Source: CAZVVT01 sp964630595
Lineage (GTDB): Bacteria; Chlamydiota; Chlamydiia; Chlamydiales; VFKH01
Assembly: GCA_964630595.1 (NCBI GenBank)
Contig: CAZVVT010000003.1
Span: 78,640 to 142,639 of the forward strand
DNA: 64,000 bases
Reading direction: 5' to 3'
Shown here: positions 40,290-48,298 of the stretch, one piece after another
Numbering within the stretch: the first letter of the stretch is position 1
Layout: the number at the start of each line of letters is the position of its first letter
Made by a program: the position numbers and the translations under genes
The notes under the pieces: generated by a model
What the model saw: only the letters and a program-made list of their open reading frames with translations
Told to the model about the DNA's origin: nothing
Database searches by the model: none

Positions 40290-40318
40290 TTAGCAAAAAG
40301 GAGGATCGGAGATATGAT
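40290..40318 (+). promoter_or_regulatory. Candidate promoter for tRNA-Ser
   Basis: TTAGCA (40290-40295), 17-bp spacer, TATGAT (40313-40318). A start about 7 bases later would precede the tRNA (40331) by roughly six bases. No terminator is evident between dnaB and the tRNA. Confidence 0.4.
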
Positions 40319-40330
40319 GTCGGCCTCTTT

Positions 40331-40421
40331 GGAAAGATGGCTGAGTGGCCGAAGGCACGTCCCTGCTAAGGACGCGTACTCGCATAAACGGGTACCGAGG
40401 GTTCAAATCCCTCTCTTTCCG
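40331..40421 (+). tRNA. tRNA-Ser (anticodon GCT)
   Basis: A 91-base class II tRNA: acceptor GGAAAGA pairs with TCTTTCC, D arm GGCTGAGTGGCCGAAGGC, anticodon arm GTCC-CTGCTAA-GGAC with GCT at 40365-40367, a long variable arm (TACTCGCATAAACGGGTA) and T arm GAGGGTTCAAATCCCTC. CCA is not encoded. Its 3' end is duplicated downstream (separate entry). Confidence 0.95.
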
Positions 40422-40553
40422 AATTTTTCTCAAAAAAATCGAAAGAAGGAAGCAAACAGTTTTGCTTCCGTAGGGATTTGAAGGGTATTTCCTATGCCCG
40501 AAGGGCAGGAAAACCCCGGCTTTCGAGCCAAATCCCTCTCTTTCCGAATTTTT
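40404..40553 (+). repeat. Direct repeat of the tRNA-Ser 3' end (att-like), 25 bp at 40404-40428 and 40529-40553
   Basis: A 25-base sequence covering the tRNA's T-arm/acceptor end plus GAATTTTT occurs again, identically, at 40529-40553. The 100 bases between hold an inverted copy of AGGGATTTGAA (40471-40481), a perfect hairpin GGAAGCAAA/TTTGCTTCC and a longer stem (TTTCC-TA-TGCCC-GAA-GGGCA-GGAAA). Duplicated tRNA 3' ends normally mark attL and attR of an integrated element; here no genes are left between them, so it looks like the scar of a lost element or a tRNA-derived repeat. Confidence 0.75.
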
Positions 40554-40570
40554 TCCCTGATTCTGATTTT

Positions 40571-41404
40571 CTATCGGAAGTGGCTGACTTTAAGCTCTTT
40601 AGCGTTCATGGCGTTCCAGTAGGTGATGTGCTGGGAACTGTCTGGGTTGCGAACGGTGAGTTGCCAGACGGGTAGGTAGATTTCCATACAGCTGCGGACG
40701 GTGAAGTCCTCGTCGAAGGCCTCTTGGGCGAGGCGCTGCATTTGGGCGGGGCTGTAGCGGGCGGCGGTTTGTTCGGCTTCGGCGTGCGGTTTGGTGACGA
40801 GCCAGTGCTCGATCTTGGTTTCAGGGGTGGCGGCGAGCTTGGGGGAGTGGAAGTGTAGGCGGTAGTCGTTGCCCTTTTGGACGATGAGCTTTTTGCGGCG
40901 GCAGGACTCGACCACGGAGTCGAGCTGCTCGTCGTCGTATTTGAGCTCCTCTTTGAGAAGCTTGCGGTCGGCTAGACCACCCCGCTTTGCCAGCACCTTG
41001 AGGAGCTTGAAGTCGACGCGGTCGGCCTTTGCATTGAGGCAGTCCTGGAAGCCGTGGGTGGTCTCCCAGGAGGTCGTGTTGAGGACCAATTCGCCATCCT
41101 CGAGGCTCCAAAGCATGAGGCCTTCACGTGTTTGAGAGAGCCCTTTGCTGTACTTTACTTCAAGAAGAGCGTAGGGGAAGTAATATAACTTGGGCTCTTC
41201 AAAACTATAAGCACCGTTTTTAAGTAGGCTTTTGTTTTTCTCCATCAGCTGTTTGGCAGAAAAACGCGCTTCTAGAGTGTGAAAGGATTGTTGGGGGAGA
41301 ACGTTGTTGATGACAGAACGCACTTCGGGGCTGGAGGTATAGAGCCACCAACCAGTAGATCCAATGGCGGCAAGGCTGGCAAGGGAGAGAAGTAAACGAA
41401 GCAT
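40571..41404 (-). CDS. Membrane-anchored protein with winged-helix-like domain, unknown
   Basis: From ATG 41404 a 277-residue protein with an N-terminal anchor (MLRLLLSLASLAAIGSTGWW). The rest is soluble. The stretch DFKLLKVLAKRGGLADRKLL plus KEELKYDDEQLDSVVESCRR resembles a winged-helix region, and EQTAARYSPAQMQRLAQEAF is helical. Alternative ATGs at 41419 and 41434 would add 5 or 10 residues. No family recognised. It diverges from murA and lies downstream of the tRNA-Ser repeat, facing it. Confidence 0.65.
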   Translation of the reverse strand: MLRLLLSLASLAAIGSTGWWLYTSSPEVRSVINNVLPQQSFHTLEARFSAKQLMEKNKSLLKNGAYSFEEPKLYYFPYALLEVKYSKGLSQTREGLMLWSLEDGELVLNTTSWETTHGFQDCLNAKADRVDFKLLKVLAKRGGLADRKLLKEELKYDDEQLDSVVESCRRKKLIVQKGNDYRLHFHSPKLAATPETKIEHWLVTKPHAEAEQTAARYSPAQMQRLAQEAFDEDFTVRSCMEIYLPVWQLTVRNPDSSQHITYWNAMNAKELKVSHFR

Positions 41405-41450
41405 GGTATGCCAGACCATAGCATGAATTTGCACGCGTAATCAAACCCTG

Positions 41451-41480
41451 TTGCATGAAATCGTAACTTCCCGATATACA
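41451..41480 (+). promoter_or_regulatory. Candidate promoter for murA
   Basis: TTGCAT (41451-41456), 18-bp spacer, TATACA (41475-41480). This leaves a leader of about 48 bases before ATG 41536 that contains GGAGGTG. Confidence 0.5.
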
Positions 41481-41535
41481 GTGGGTTGGATAGATTCTGA
41501 GCGCCTTGTTTGGAGGTGTTCAAGGGCGATTGGGG

Positions 41536-42900
41536 ATGGATATTTTCAAAATTCGCGGGGGTGTGGCACTTAAAGGCGAAGTGCGTGCATCGGGAGCGAA
41601 AAATGCAGCAACAAAATTACTCGTAGCCTCGCTTCTCTCTGATCGTGTTTGTACCTTTCATAATGTGCCTAATATTGGCGATGTAGAAATTACTGTTGAT
41701 CTCTGTCAAGAAATTGGTTCTGAAGTGCAATGGGATCGTGAAGCCGGTATTATCCAAATCCAAACGAAAGAATTAAAAACCTCTTATATTCCCCAACGCT
41801 TTTCCGGTTCTAATCGCATTCCGATATTAATGATTGGTGCACTTTTGGGGCGCACGGAAGAGGATATTATTGTTCCCACCGCAGGCGGTTGCAAAATCGG
41901 ACTGCGTCCTGTGGACTTCCACATTGAGTCTCTTCGTGCACTGGGCGCTACCATTGAATTGCGCGACATGAAGAAAGAGGGCGCATGGCTTGCACAGGCG
42001 CATGCAGGACTGCAGGGCGCTGTGATTAAACTGCCCTATCCTTCTGTGGGGGCAACGGAGAACACGATTTTAGCTGCTGTGCGCGCGCGCGGCACAACGG
42101 TGATTCAAAATGCAGCGACCGAGCCGGAAATCGTTGATCTGATTTTGTTCCTCCAAAAATTGGGAGCCAATATCGCCATCGATGTCGATCGCACCATCCG
42201 TATTCAAGGCACACGCAAGTTCCTCGACGCAGAGCACCATATCATGGCAGACCGCATTGAAGCGGCCTCTTTTGGTATGGCGGCAATCGGTACCAAGGGA
42301 CGCGTTTTTGTTCGCGGTGCACAGCAGCTGCACATGATCACCTTCTTGAACAAATTGCGTGAAATTGGCGGCGGATTCTCTGTGAAAAACGACGGTATCG
42401 AGTTCTTCTATGACGGAGCTTTACTGGGCGGCACGCATATTGAGACCGATGTTCATCCCGGCTTCTTGACCGACTGGCAGCAGCCCTTTGTTGCATTGCT
42501 GACACAGGCGCAGGGAGCTTCTGTGATTCACGAAACCGTGTATGAAAACCGCTTTGGCTACATCGCCATGTTGAAGGAGATGGGCGCCGATATCGAGCTC
42601 TTCAAACAGTGCCTGGGAGGCAGAGAGTGCCGCTTTGCAGGCCGCAACTTCAACCACAGTGCGATTGTCAAGGGACCGACTCCCTTGGTGGGCAAGAATC
42701 TCAACATTCCCGACCTGCGCGCCGGCTTTGCCTACGTGCTGGCAGGGCTGCTTAGCCCTGATGAAACCACCCTTTCCGACATCTACTACGTCAAACGTGG
42801 CTATGAGAACCTTTTGGGCAAGCTGCAGGCCATCGGTGCAAATATTGAGCAATCTGGGGTATCATCTACGTCTACTCCAGACAAACTTGCTGTTATTTGA
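41536..42900 (+). CDS. murA: UDP-N-acetylglucosamine 1-carboxyvinyltransferase
   Basis: First committed enzyme of peptidoglycan synthesis: adds enolpyruvate from PEP to UDP-GlcNAc. From ATG 41536 (MDIFKIRGG) it has 454 residues. Key features: SGAKNAATKLLVASLLSD (substrate-binding Lys-Asn), the active-site loop TAGGCKIGLRPVDFH, whose Cys is residue 119, and LIRAGEA-like C-terminal region here DLRAGFAYVLAGLLSPDE. Chlamydia trachomatis MurA carries Asp instead of this Cys, which makes it resistant to fosfomycin; this protein should be sensitive. The start at 41506 would add ten residues outside the fold. argS lies nearby as in Chlamydia. Confidence 0.94.
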   Translation: MDIFKIRGGVALKGEVRASGAKNAATKLLVASLLSDRVCTFHNVPNIGDVEITVDLCQEIGSEVQWDREAGIIQIQTKELKTSYIPQRFSGSNRIPILMIGALLGRTEEDIIVPTAGGCKIGLRPVDFHIESLRALGATIELRDMKKEGAWLAQAHAGLQGAVIKLPYPSVGATENTILAAVRARGTTVIQNAATEPEIVDLILFLQKLGANIAIDVDRTIRIQGTRKFLDAEHHIMADRIEAASFGMAAIGTKGRVFVRGAQQLHMITFLNKLREIGGGFSVKNDGIEFFYDGALLGGTHIETDVHPGFLTDWQQPFVALLTQAQGASVIHETVYENRFGYIAMLKEMGADIELFKQCLGGRECRFAGRNFNHSAIVKGPTPLVGKNLNIPDLRAGFAYVLAGLLSPDETTLSDIYYVKRGYENLLGKLQAIGANIEQSGVSSTSTPDKLAVI

Positions 42901-43916
42901 CGAACTCTAACTGGCGCACAGTGTTGCGCACCAACTTTACAGACTGGCGCCTCCTCGCCGATTTTTTGCAGCTCCCCCATGCTCTTGGAGTGGAGACGAG
43001 CTTTCGTTTGAATGTGCCTCGACGTTTGGCCGAGAAGATGGAAAAGGGCAATGCACAAGACCCACTGCTACTCCAGTTTTTGCCTGCAAAAGAAGAGTTG
43101 GAAAAGACGGGACTGGCTGACCCTGTACAAGAGGTCCTTTTCCGCCGCTCGCCGAAATTGCTGCAAAAATATGAGGGGCGCGTTCTGCTCATTGCTACCT
43201 CCGCTTGCGCAATGCATTGCCGCTACTGCTTTAGGCGTCATTTTGACTATGTGCGCGGTAGCTTTGATGAAGAGATCGCAGCCATTGCCGCTGACAGTAG
43301 TGTGGAAGAGGTGATTTTGAGTGGCGGTGATCCGCTGTCGCTCCCCGATGAAGCTTTGGGGCAGCTTCTGGACCAGATCGATGCGATTGCGCATGTGAAG
43401 CGCATTCGTTTTCATACACGCTTTCCTGTCGGCATTCCGCAGCGCATTGACGAAGGCTTTTTGGAGCTCATGAAAAGGCGCGCCCAAATCATCTTTGTTC
43501 TGCATGTGAATCATGCGCGCGAACTCGATGAAGAGGTGATTGCATCGATGCGGAAGCTTTTGCGCTGCGGCATTCCCGTGCTGACGCAATCGGTCTTACT
43601 GCGCGGTGTTAATGATGATGCAGATACTCTCGTCGAGCTTTGCAAAAAGCTGGTTGATCATGGAATTATGCCCTACTACCTGCATGACCTCGACCCCGTG
43701 GAGGGGGCGCTGCACTTTCAGGTACCGCAGGAAGAGGGGCTGCAGCTCCTCCGCCAAATGCAGAACCGCCTCCCTGGCTATGCCGTGCCCTGCTATGTAA
43801 AGGAAAGTCCTGGGCAGCTCTCGAAGCGCCTCGTTTCAGAGGAGCCGCAGGCACTACTGCGCTCGGATTGCGGAGTAAGAAAAAGCCGTGCACAACCGTG
43901 TCTGAGACACAATTGA
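42897..43916 (+). CDS. epmB: KamA-family radical SAM enzyme, EpmB-like (EF-P beta-lysylation)
   Basis: Lysine 2,3-aminomutase family. EpmB makes (R)-beta-lysine that EpmA attaches to elongation factor P. The 339-residue product has the radical SAM cluster CAMHCRYC (C104, C108, C111), the SAM-binding LSGGDPLSL, and FHTRFPVGIPQRI. A PLP lysine is expected near the C terminus, where YLHDLDPVEGALHF is family-like. The length is that of EpmB rather than longer clostridial KamA. The start is a TTG overlapping the murA stop. The last ~25 residues (after ESPGQLSKRL) look unconserved; that part lies antisense to the neighbour. epmA and efp are not in the window. Confidence 0.82.
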   Translation: MTNSNWRTVLRTNFTDWRLLADFLQLPHALGVETSFRLNVPRRLAEKMEKGNAQDPLLLQFLPAKEELEKTGLADPVQEVLFRRSPKLLQKYEGRVLLIATSACAMHCRYCFRRHFDYVRGSFDEEIAAIAADSSVEEVILSGGDPLSLPDEALGQLLDQIDAIAHVKRIRFHTRFPVGIPQRIDEGFLELMKRRAQIIFVLHVNHARELDEEVIASMRKLLRCGIPVLTQSVLLRGVNDDADTLVELCKKLVDHGIMPYYLHDLDPVEGALHFQVPQEEGLQLLRQMQNRLPGYAVPCYVKESPGQLSKRLVSEEPQALLRSDCGVRKSRAQPCLRHN

Positions 43917-44217
43917 TGTTGGCATCTACAGACTGACGAAAGATCCATGATACAATTGGAATCATGCCGATAAGGGCCTCCAACATAGTGGTGAGCCCTT
44001 TGAGCGCATGTTTGTAATGCTCAGGATTTTTGGAGAAGATGCCCGCAGCGGTATGGCCGATCGTGTGAAAGAGGGCGAGAACGAAGTGCGCTACCGCGCA
44101 GGCAGTGCCTACAACGGGGTAGTATTCGATCTTGGCAAAGAAGGGGAGTTCGAGTGGTTTTCCCAGTTCGACTTTGCTGTCCGTATAAATAATGGGACCA
44201 AACACACTTGAGACCAT
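43666..44217 (-). CDS. Small membrane protein, Inc-like bilobed hydrophobic regions
   Basis: A 183-residue frame. Residues 1-115 look real: two hydrophobic stretches (about 35-60, with VVGTACAVAHFVLALFHTIG, and about 70-92, with LTTMLEALIGMIPIVSWIF) separated by a short polar loop. Closely spaced paired hydrophobic segments are typical of chlamydial inclusion-membrane (Inc) proteins, but many unrelated small membrane proteins look the same. Residues 120-183 are Pro/Ala/Gly-rich and antisense to epmB, probably a lost stop. It starts in TAATG overlap with the argS stop, so it is coupled to argS. Confidence 0.5.
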   Translation of the reverse strand: MVSSVFGPIIYTDSKVELGKPLELPFFAKIEYYPVVGTACAVAHFVLALFHTIGHTAAGIFSKNPEHYKHALKGLTTMLEALIGMIPIVSWIFRQSVDANINCVSDTVVHGFFLLRNPSAVVPAAPLKRGASRAAQDFPLHSRARHSQGGGSAFGGGAAAPLPAVPESAAPPPRGRGHAGSRA

Positions 44218-45854
44218 TACATGCGCTCCACTGTTTTGAGTCCGAGTAATTCCATGCCCTTTTTCAAGATCGTTGCTGTATGCAGGCAGAGCAGAGCTCT
44301 CGGCTGCTGCTGCTCGCTGCCCTCAACGCGGCAATCGCGGAAGAAGGCGTTAAATAACTCACTCAAGCGGAAGAGGTAATCGGCAAGGCGGTGGGGAAGC
44401 AGATCTTGTGTAAACGTGTCGATCACATCAGGAAATTTGAGTAGGTGAAGACCTAAACGCTCTTCGCTCTCCTCGCCTAAAACAAAGGGGCCTGTGAGTG
44501 CCTCTCCAATGCGTTTCAAGATACTTTTGGCGCGCACGTAGGAGTACATCAGAAAAGCGGCGGTGTTGCCTTCGAACTGCACCATGCGATCGGCATTGAA
44601 TTGGTAGTCGCCTGTGCGCGCGCAGCAGAGGTCGGCATACTTGATGGCGTTGATTCCTAAGATGGGAGCAATGGTGACATCGCTGCCTTTTTCGAGCAGC
44701 ACCGCCTCTGCCTTTTGGATCGAGGTGGCGATCAGGTCAATCAGCTTTTCTGTGTCGCCGCTGCGGGTGCGGAACTTCTTCCCATCCAATCCTAAAACGA
44801 GACCAAAGGGGACGTGGTCGACGCGGGTGTGGGTCAGCCAGCCCGCCTTTTTTGCCGCAGCAAAGATCATGGCAAAGTGGCTGCCCTGGCCAGCATCGGT
44901 GACGTAGATGATCCAGTCGGCCTTTTCGTCGAGAATACGGTGGCGGATGGCCGCTAAATCGGTGGTGTCGTAGTTGTAGCCACCATCTCGTTTTTGGACG
45001 ATGAGGGGGATGGAAAAATCCTCCAGGAAGAGACATTTGGCTCCGTCAGAGAGCTCTAATAGCTGCTTCGTTTCCAATTCCCGGACAACATCGGCTAAAA
45101 AGGGGCCGTAAAAGGACTCGCCTCGCTCCGTAATATCGATTCCCAGAGTGTCGTAGATCTCCTGGTAGGCACGACGGGAGATGTCGCAGATCTTTTCCCA
45201 ACAAGCCAGCGATTCGCGCTCCCCATTTTGGAGTTTGACCACTTCGGCTTGGCTCGCCTTTTTGAAGTTTTCATCGCTGTCAAAAAGCAGCTTGGCCGCT
45301 TTGTAACAAAGCATCAATTGGGTGAGCGCTTTGGGTTCTTCATTATACTGCTTGAGATAGGCGATCAGCATGCCGAAAGCTGTACCGTAATCACCTATGT
45401 GATTAAGTCTTAATACGTTATGTCCAACAAAGGTGAGGACGCGAGCAATGCAGTCGCCGATGATCGTAGAGCGCAAATGGCCCACGTGCATCTCTTTGGC
45501 TGTGTTGGGACCGGAGAAGTCGACGATTGTCTTAAGCGGGGTGGTGGCAGGCAGCCCCAGGCGAGGATCTCGCGCTTGGCTCAAGAGATCTTTCTCCAGC
45601 ATTTCAGTGGGAAGCCAGAGGTTGATGAAGCCGGGGCCGGCCACTTCGGCGCTTAAGGTTTTGAGTTCAGCAATGACCTTTTCCGCCACGACGCGGGGGG
45701 GCAGCTGCAGGAGCTTGCCCCAGCGCATGGCGCTGTTGACCTGGTAGTGGGCGAACTGGCTTTCAGCGATTTCGGGGGCGGGAAGAACAGTATCGGGAAA
45801 GGCGGCCTCGGCGGCCTTTTGGACGCACTGTTGCAAAAAGGATCGTAGCTGCAT
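44217..45854 (-). CDS. argS: Arginyl-tRNA synthetase
   Basis: Class I synthetase charging tRNA-Arg. The 545-residue product has the N-terminal Arg-S domain (AHYQVNSAMRWGKLL), the HIGH-type motif KEMHVGHLRSTIIGD (about 120-134), LNHIGDYGTAFGMLI, and the KFRTRSGD region that replaces KMSKS in ArgRS, then the helical anticodon domain with FLMYSYVRAKSILKR. Length is normal for chlamydiae. It runs opposite to murA/epmB, with the Inc-like gene coupled at its 3' end. Confidence 0.95.
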   Translation of the reverse strand: MQLRSFLQQCVQKAAEAAFPDTVLPAPEIAESQFAHYQVNSAMRWGKLLQLPPRVVAEKVIAELKTLSAEVAGPGFINLWLPTEMLEKDLLSQARDPRLGLPATTPLKTIVDFSGPNTAKEMHVGHLRSTIIGDCIARVLTFVGHNVLRLNHIGDYGTAFGMLIAYLKQYNEEPKALTQLMLCYKAAKLLFDSDENFKKASQAEVVKLQNGERESLACWEKICDISRRAYQEIYDTLGIDITERGESFYGPFLADVVRELETKQLLELSDGAKCLFLEDFSIPLIVQKRDGGYNYDTTDLAAIRHRILDEKADWIIYVTDAGQGSHFAMIFAAAKKAGWLTHTRVDHVPFGLVLGLDGKKFRTRSGDTEKLIDLIATSIQKAEAVLLEKGSDVTIAPILGINAIKYADLCCARTGDYQFNADRMVQFEGNTAAFLMYSYVRAKSILKRIGEALTGPFVLGEESEERLGLHLLKFPDVIDTFTQDLLPHRLADYLFRLSELFNAFFRDCRVEGSEQQQPRALLCLHTATILKKGMELLGLKTVERM

Positions 45855-45920
45855 AAGGGCTGCCGACCAGTCTAATCTTGATTAGAATAAAATGCTCCTA
45901 TATCCTCGTAGCCGAAAGTT

Positions 45921-46655
45921 ATGGCCCAATCTTTGATTTCCGAAGCCCTGAAGACGCAGCTTGAGACGTTTTTTAAGAAGACGCGCAAGCCCGAACTAGT
46001 GAGCTCCTACCTCTTCTTTTTAGAGAGAAAATACGCAATTCGTCCCGTTTTATTCGTGCGTGACAAAATCATTTTTCAAAGTGCGGAAGAGGCCATTAAA
46101 AGCCTTGAAGCAGAAGGGAAATTGTGGCGCGAGACGGAGATTAAAATCGGTTTTGGTCCGGCAACCGTCAACGACCAGACAAAAAAGATTTACATCTGCC
46201 CCTTCACCGGTAAGGTCTTTGCTGACAACACGCACCCCCATCCGCAAGATGCGATTTATGAATGGGTTGCGAAGTGTCCTGAAAACACAGAACGCATCGA
46301 TGGCATCAAGGTGAAGCGTTTCTTCATTTCCGAAGATCCTGAGATCATCGCCAAGTACATCGTAGAGCTGAAAAAGCCTGTGACGAAGAAGGTTTTCTCT
46401 TCGGCGCTCAGTGGCAAGCTCTACAACAGCAAAGAGACGATCATCGAAGATTTCAAGGCCAATTATTTGAAGCCGATGACACTTATTGAAGTGCAGAATC
46501 AGAACAAATATCAGATCGACGAGCCCTTTTTGACCTTTATCAAGGCGCACTTGAATGAGGAAAAGATCGCCGAGTTTGTCGAAGCCCTCTCCAAAATCAC
46601 CGAGTTCCAAGACGTTGCGTCTGCGTGGGTGGAGGAAGAGGAAGAGGCCAGCTGA
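45921..46655 (+). CDS. Chlamydial conserved protein, DUF2709-like
   Basis: A 244-residue soluble protein. It has ICPFTGKVFADNTHPHPQDA (about 90-109) and helical N and C ends rich in Lys/Glu; it ends EEEEEAS. The order of this gene, tsaE and dnaQ matches Chlamydia, where a DUF2709 protein of similar size precedes the yjeE homologue, so I assign it to that family on position and sequence look. No function is established. tsaE starts within its last 31 bases. Confidence 0.72.
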   Translation: MAQSLISEALKTQLETFFKKTRKPELVSSYLFFLERKYAIRPVLFVRDKIIFQSAEEAIKSLEAEGKLWRETEIKIGFGPATVNDQTKKIYICPFTGKVFADNTHPHPQDAIYEWVAKCPENTERIDGIKVKRFFISEDPEIIAKYIVELKKPVTKKVFSSALSGKLYNSKETIIEDFKANYLKPMTLIEVQNQNKYQIDEPFLTFIKAHLNEEKIAEFVEALSKITEFQDVASAWVEEEEEAS

Positions 46656-46993
46656 AAGATCTCAATCGAGTTGCGAAAGCGTTGATTCAAGCACACCCCC
46701 GTGGGGCTGTTCTTGCGCTCATAGGACCTCTCGGTGCCGGCAAAACGACGCTGACAAAAGCGCTTGGCAAACAGCTCGGTATTCAAGAAGAGATCACCTC
46801 ACCTACCTTCACTTTGATGCATGTGTATGAAGGGATGGTACACTTTGACCTGTACCGACTCTCCGGTGTGGAAGAATTTCGTTCAAAGGGACTCGAAGAG
46901 TGGCTAGAGTATCCCGGTTGGGTCGTGATAGAATGGGCCGATCGGATCAAAGAGATTTTGCCCGAACGTACGGTTGTGTTTGATGGATTTTAA
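46625..46993 (+). CDS. tsaE: tRNA threonylcarbamoyladenosine biosynthesis ATPase TsaE
   Basis: Small P-loop ATPase needed with TsaB and TsaD for t6A37 on tRNA. Shows Walker A IGPLGAGKTTLTKALG, switch TSPTFTLMHVYEG, HFDLYRL, and the Walker-B-like WVVIEWADR. The annotated start is GTG 46625, which overlaps the DUF2709-like gene; an internal start a few codons later is possible. Its end overlaps engB. Confidence 0.9.
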   Translation: MGGGRGRGQLKDLNRVAKALIQAHPRGAVLALIGPLGAGKTTLTKALGKQLGIQEEITSPTFTLMHVYEGMVHFDLYRLSGVEEFRSKGLEEWLEYPGWVVIEWADRIKEILPERTVVFDGF

Positions 46994-47561
46994 GAAAGCT
47001 CGGTTTATCAAGACTGTAACGGACCCGGACGATTTGAAACAGGGAAGGCTGCCAGAGATTGCCATTGTAGGGCGGTCGAATGTGGGCAAGTCGAGTCTGA
47101 TCAATTATCTGACCGGGTTGAAGATTGCGCGCGTGTCGAGAATGCCGGGAAAGACGCAGGCGCTGCAGTATTTCGAAATCGACAATCGCTTGATTTTGGT
47201 GGATCTGCCCGGTTGGGGGTTTGCCGACGTACCAGAGGAGTTGCGCCGTGAGTGGAGTGACTTGATGGAGACCTATCTCAATGACAGCTCCCAGTTGCGC
47301 TGCTTGCTGTTATTGCTCGATGTACGCAGAGAGCCGGGAAGGGAAGAAAAGCAGATGCTGATGTGGGCAGAGGCGAAGCGCATGCCTGTGATTCTTGTCT
47401 TTACGAAGATGGATAAGTGCGGCGATCAAGAGGGGCGCAAGCAGATTCAGGAAGCGCTTTCTCATTTGCGCGCGTTTCATCTTCCGATGGTCGCCGTCTC
47501 TTCCTCGCAGCGTTTGGGTGGTCAGAGTCTCGTGGCCGCGGTGCAAGAGGTAATAAAATGA
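46983..47561 (+). CDS. engB: Ribosome biogenesis GTPase EngB (YsxC/YihA)
   Basis: A GTPase for 50S assembly. G1 GRSNVGKSSLINYL, G3 DLPGWGFA, G4 TKMDKC and the C-terminal G5-like VSSSQRLGGQSL are all present in 192 residues. ATG 46983 (MDFKKARFIKTV) is preferred to an upstream GTG at 46974. It overlaps tsaE by 11 bases and dnaQ by ATGA. Confidence 0.94.
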   Translation: MDFKKARFIKTVTDPDDLKQGRLPEIAIVGRSNVGKSSLINYLTGLKIARVSRMPGKTQALQYFEIDNRLILVDLPGWGFADVPEELRREWSDLMETYLNDSSQLRCLLLLLDVRREPGREEKQMLMWAEAKRMPVILVFTKMDKCGDQEGRKQIQEALSHLRAFHLPMVAVSSSQRLGGQSLVAAVQEVIK

Positions 47562-48298
47562 AGACCGAATTTGTCTGCGTCGACGTAGAGACCACAGGGC
47601 TGGATGTAGAAAAGGACCGCATCATTGAAGTAGCGGCGGTGCGCTTTACGATGGAGACCACCCTTGACGCCTTTGAGAGCTTGGTGAAGCCCGGCTGCCC
47701 CATTCCGCGCGAGTCGCAAGAGATCCACCACATCAACGATGAGATGGTTGCTTCGGCGCCCACGATCGAGCAGATTCTGCCACAAGTCATCGACTTCATC
47801 GCAGACCGGCCCATCGTAGGCCACGGCATCAACTTCGACGTGCGCCTGCTCGCGCGCGATGCAGGTGCTGCGGGCATCACACACTATCTCGATCGCCTCT
47901 ACCAAATCGACACACTGCGCCTAGCGCGCATCTATGGACAAAGCGCTACGAACTCCCTCGATGCTCTGCGTGCCCACTTCAACATCGAATGGCAGGGAGC
48001 GCACCGCGCCCTTTCGGATGTCCATGTCAACATTGAGGTGTTTCGCAAACTGGCGCAGCCCTACAAAAGCTTCAAGGCGTTGCAGGAGGCGCTCGCGCGT
48101 CCTGTTTTAATGAAGCTAATGCCGCTGGGAAAATACAAAGGGCGCCCTCTGAAAGAGGTGCCCGTCGATTACTTGCGTTGGGCTATTAATAAACTCACTC
48201 TCGACCGCGATCTGAAGTTCTCCATCGACCAAGAGCTCTCCCGCCGCAAGAAGGGCCGCGGCTTTGATTCCGCTACTAGTCCCTTTGGGAATCTCTAG
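47558..48298 (+). CDS. dnaQ: DnaQ-family 3'-5' exonuclease with C-terminal DUF3820 domain
   Basis: Exonuclease I DVETTGL (D9/E11), exonuclease II GHGINFDVRLL and exonuclease III HRALSDVHVNIEV are complete, so it should be active. The C-terminal ~50 residues (MPLGKYKGRPLKEVPVDYLR) form a DUF3820-type module often fused to DnaQ exonucleases. It could be the polymerase III epsilon proofreader or an independent exonuclease. ATG 47558 overlaps the engB stop; 246 residues. Ends convergently with the gene at 48276. Confidence 0.88.
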   Translation: MKTEFVCVDVETTGLDVEKDRIIEVAAVRFTMETTLDAFESLVKPGCPIPRESQEIHHINDEMVASAPTIEQILPQVIDFIADRPIVGHGINFDVRLLARDAGAAGITHYLDRLYQIDTLRLARIYGQSATNSLDALRAHFNIEWQGAHRALSDVHVNIEVFRKLAQPYKSFKALQEALARPVLMKLMPLGKYKGRPLKEVPVDYLRWAINKLTLDRDLKFSIDQELSRRKKGRGFDSATSPFGNL

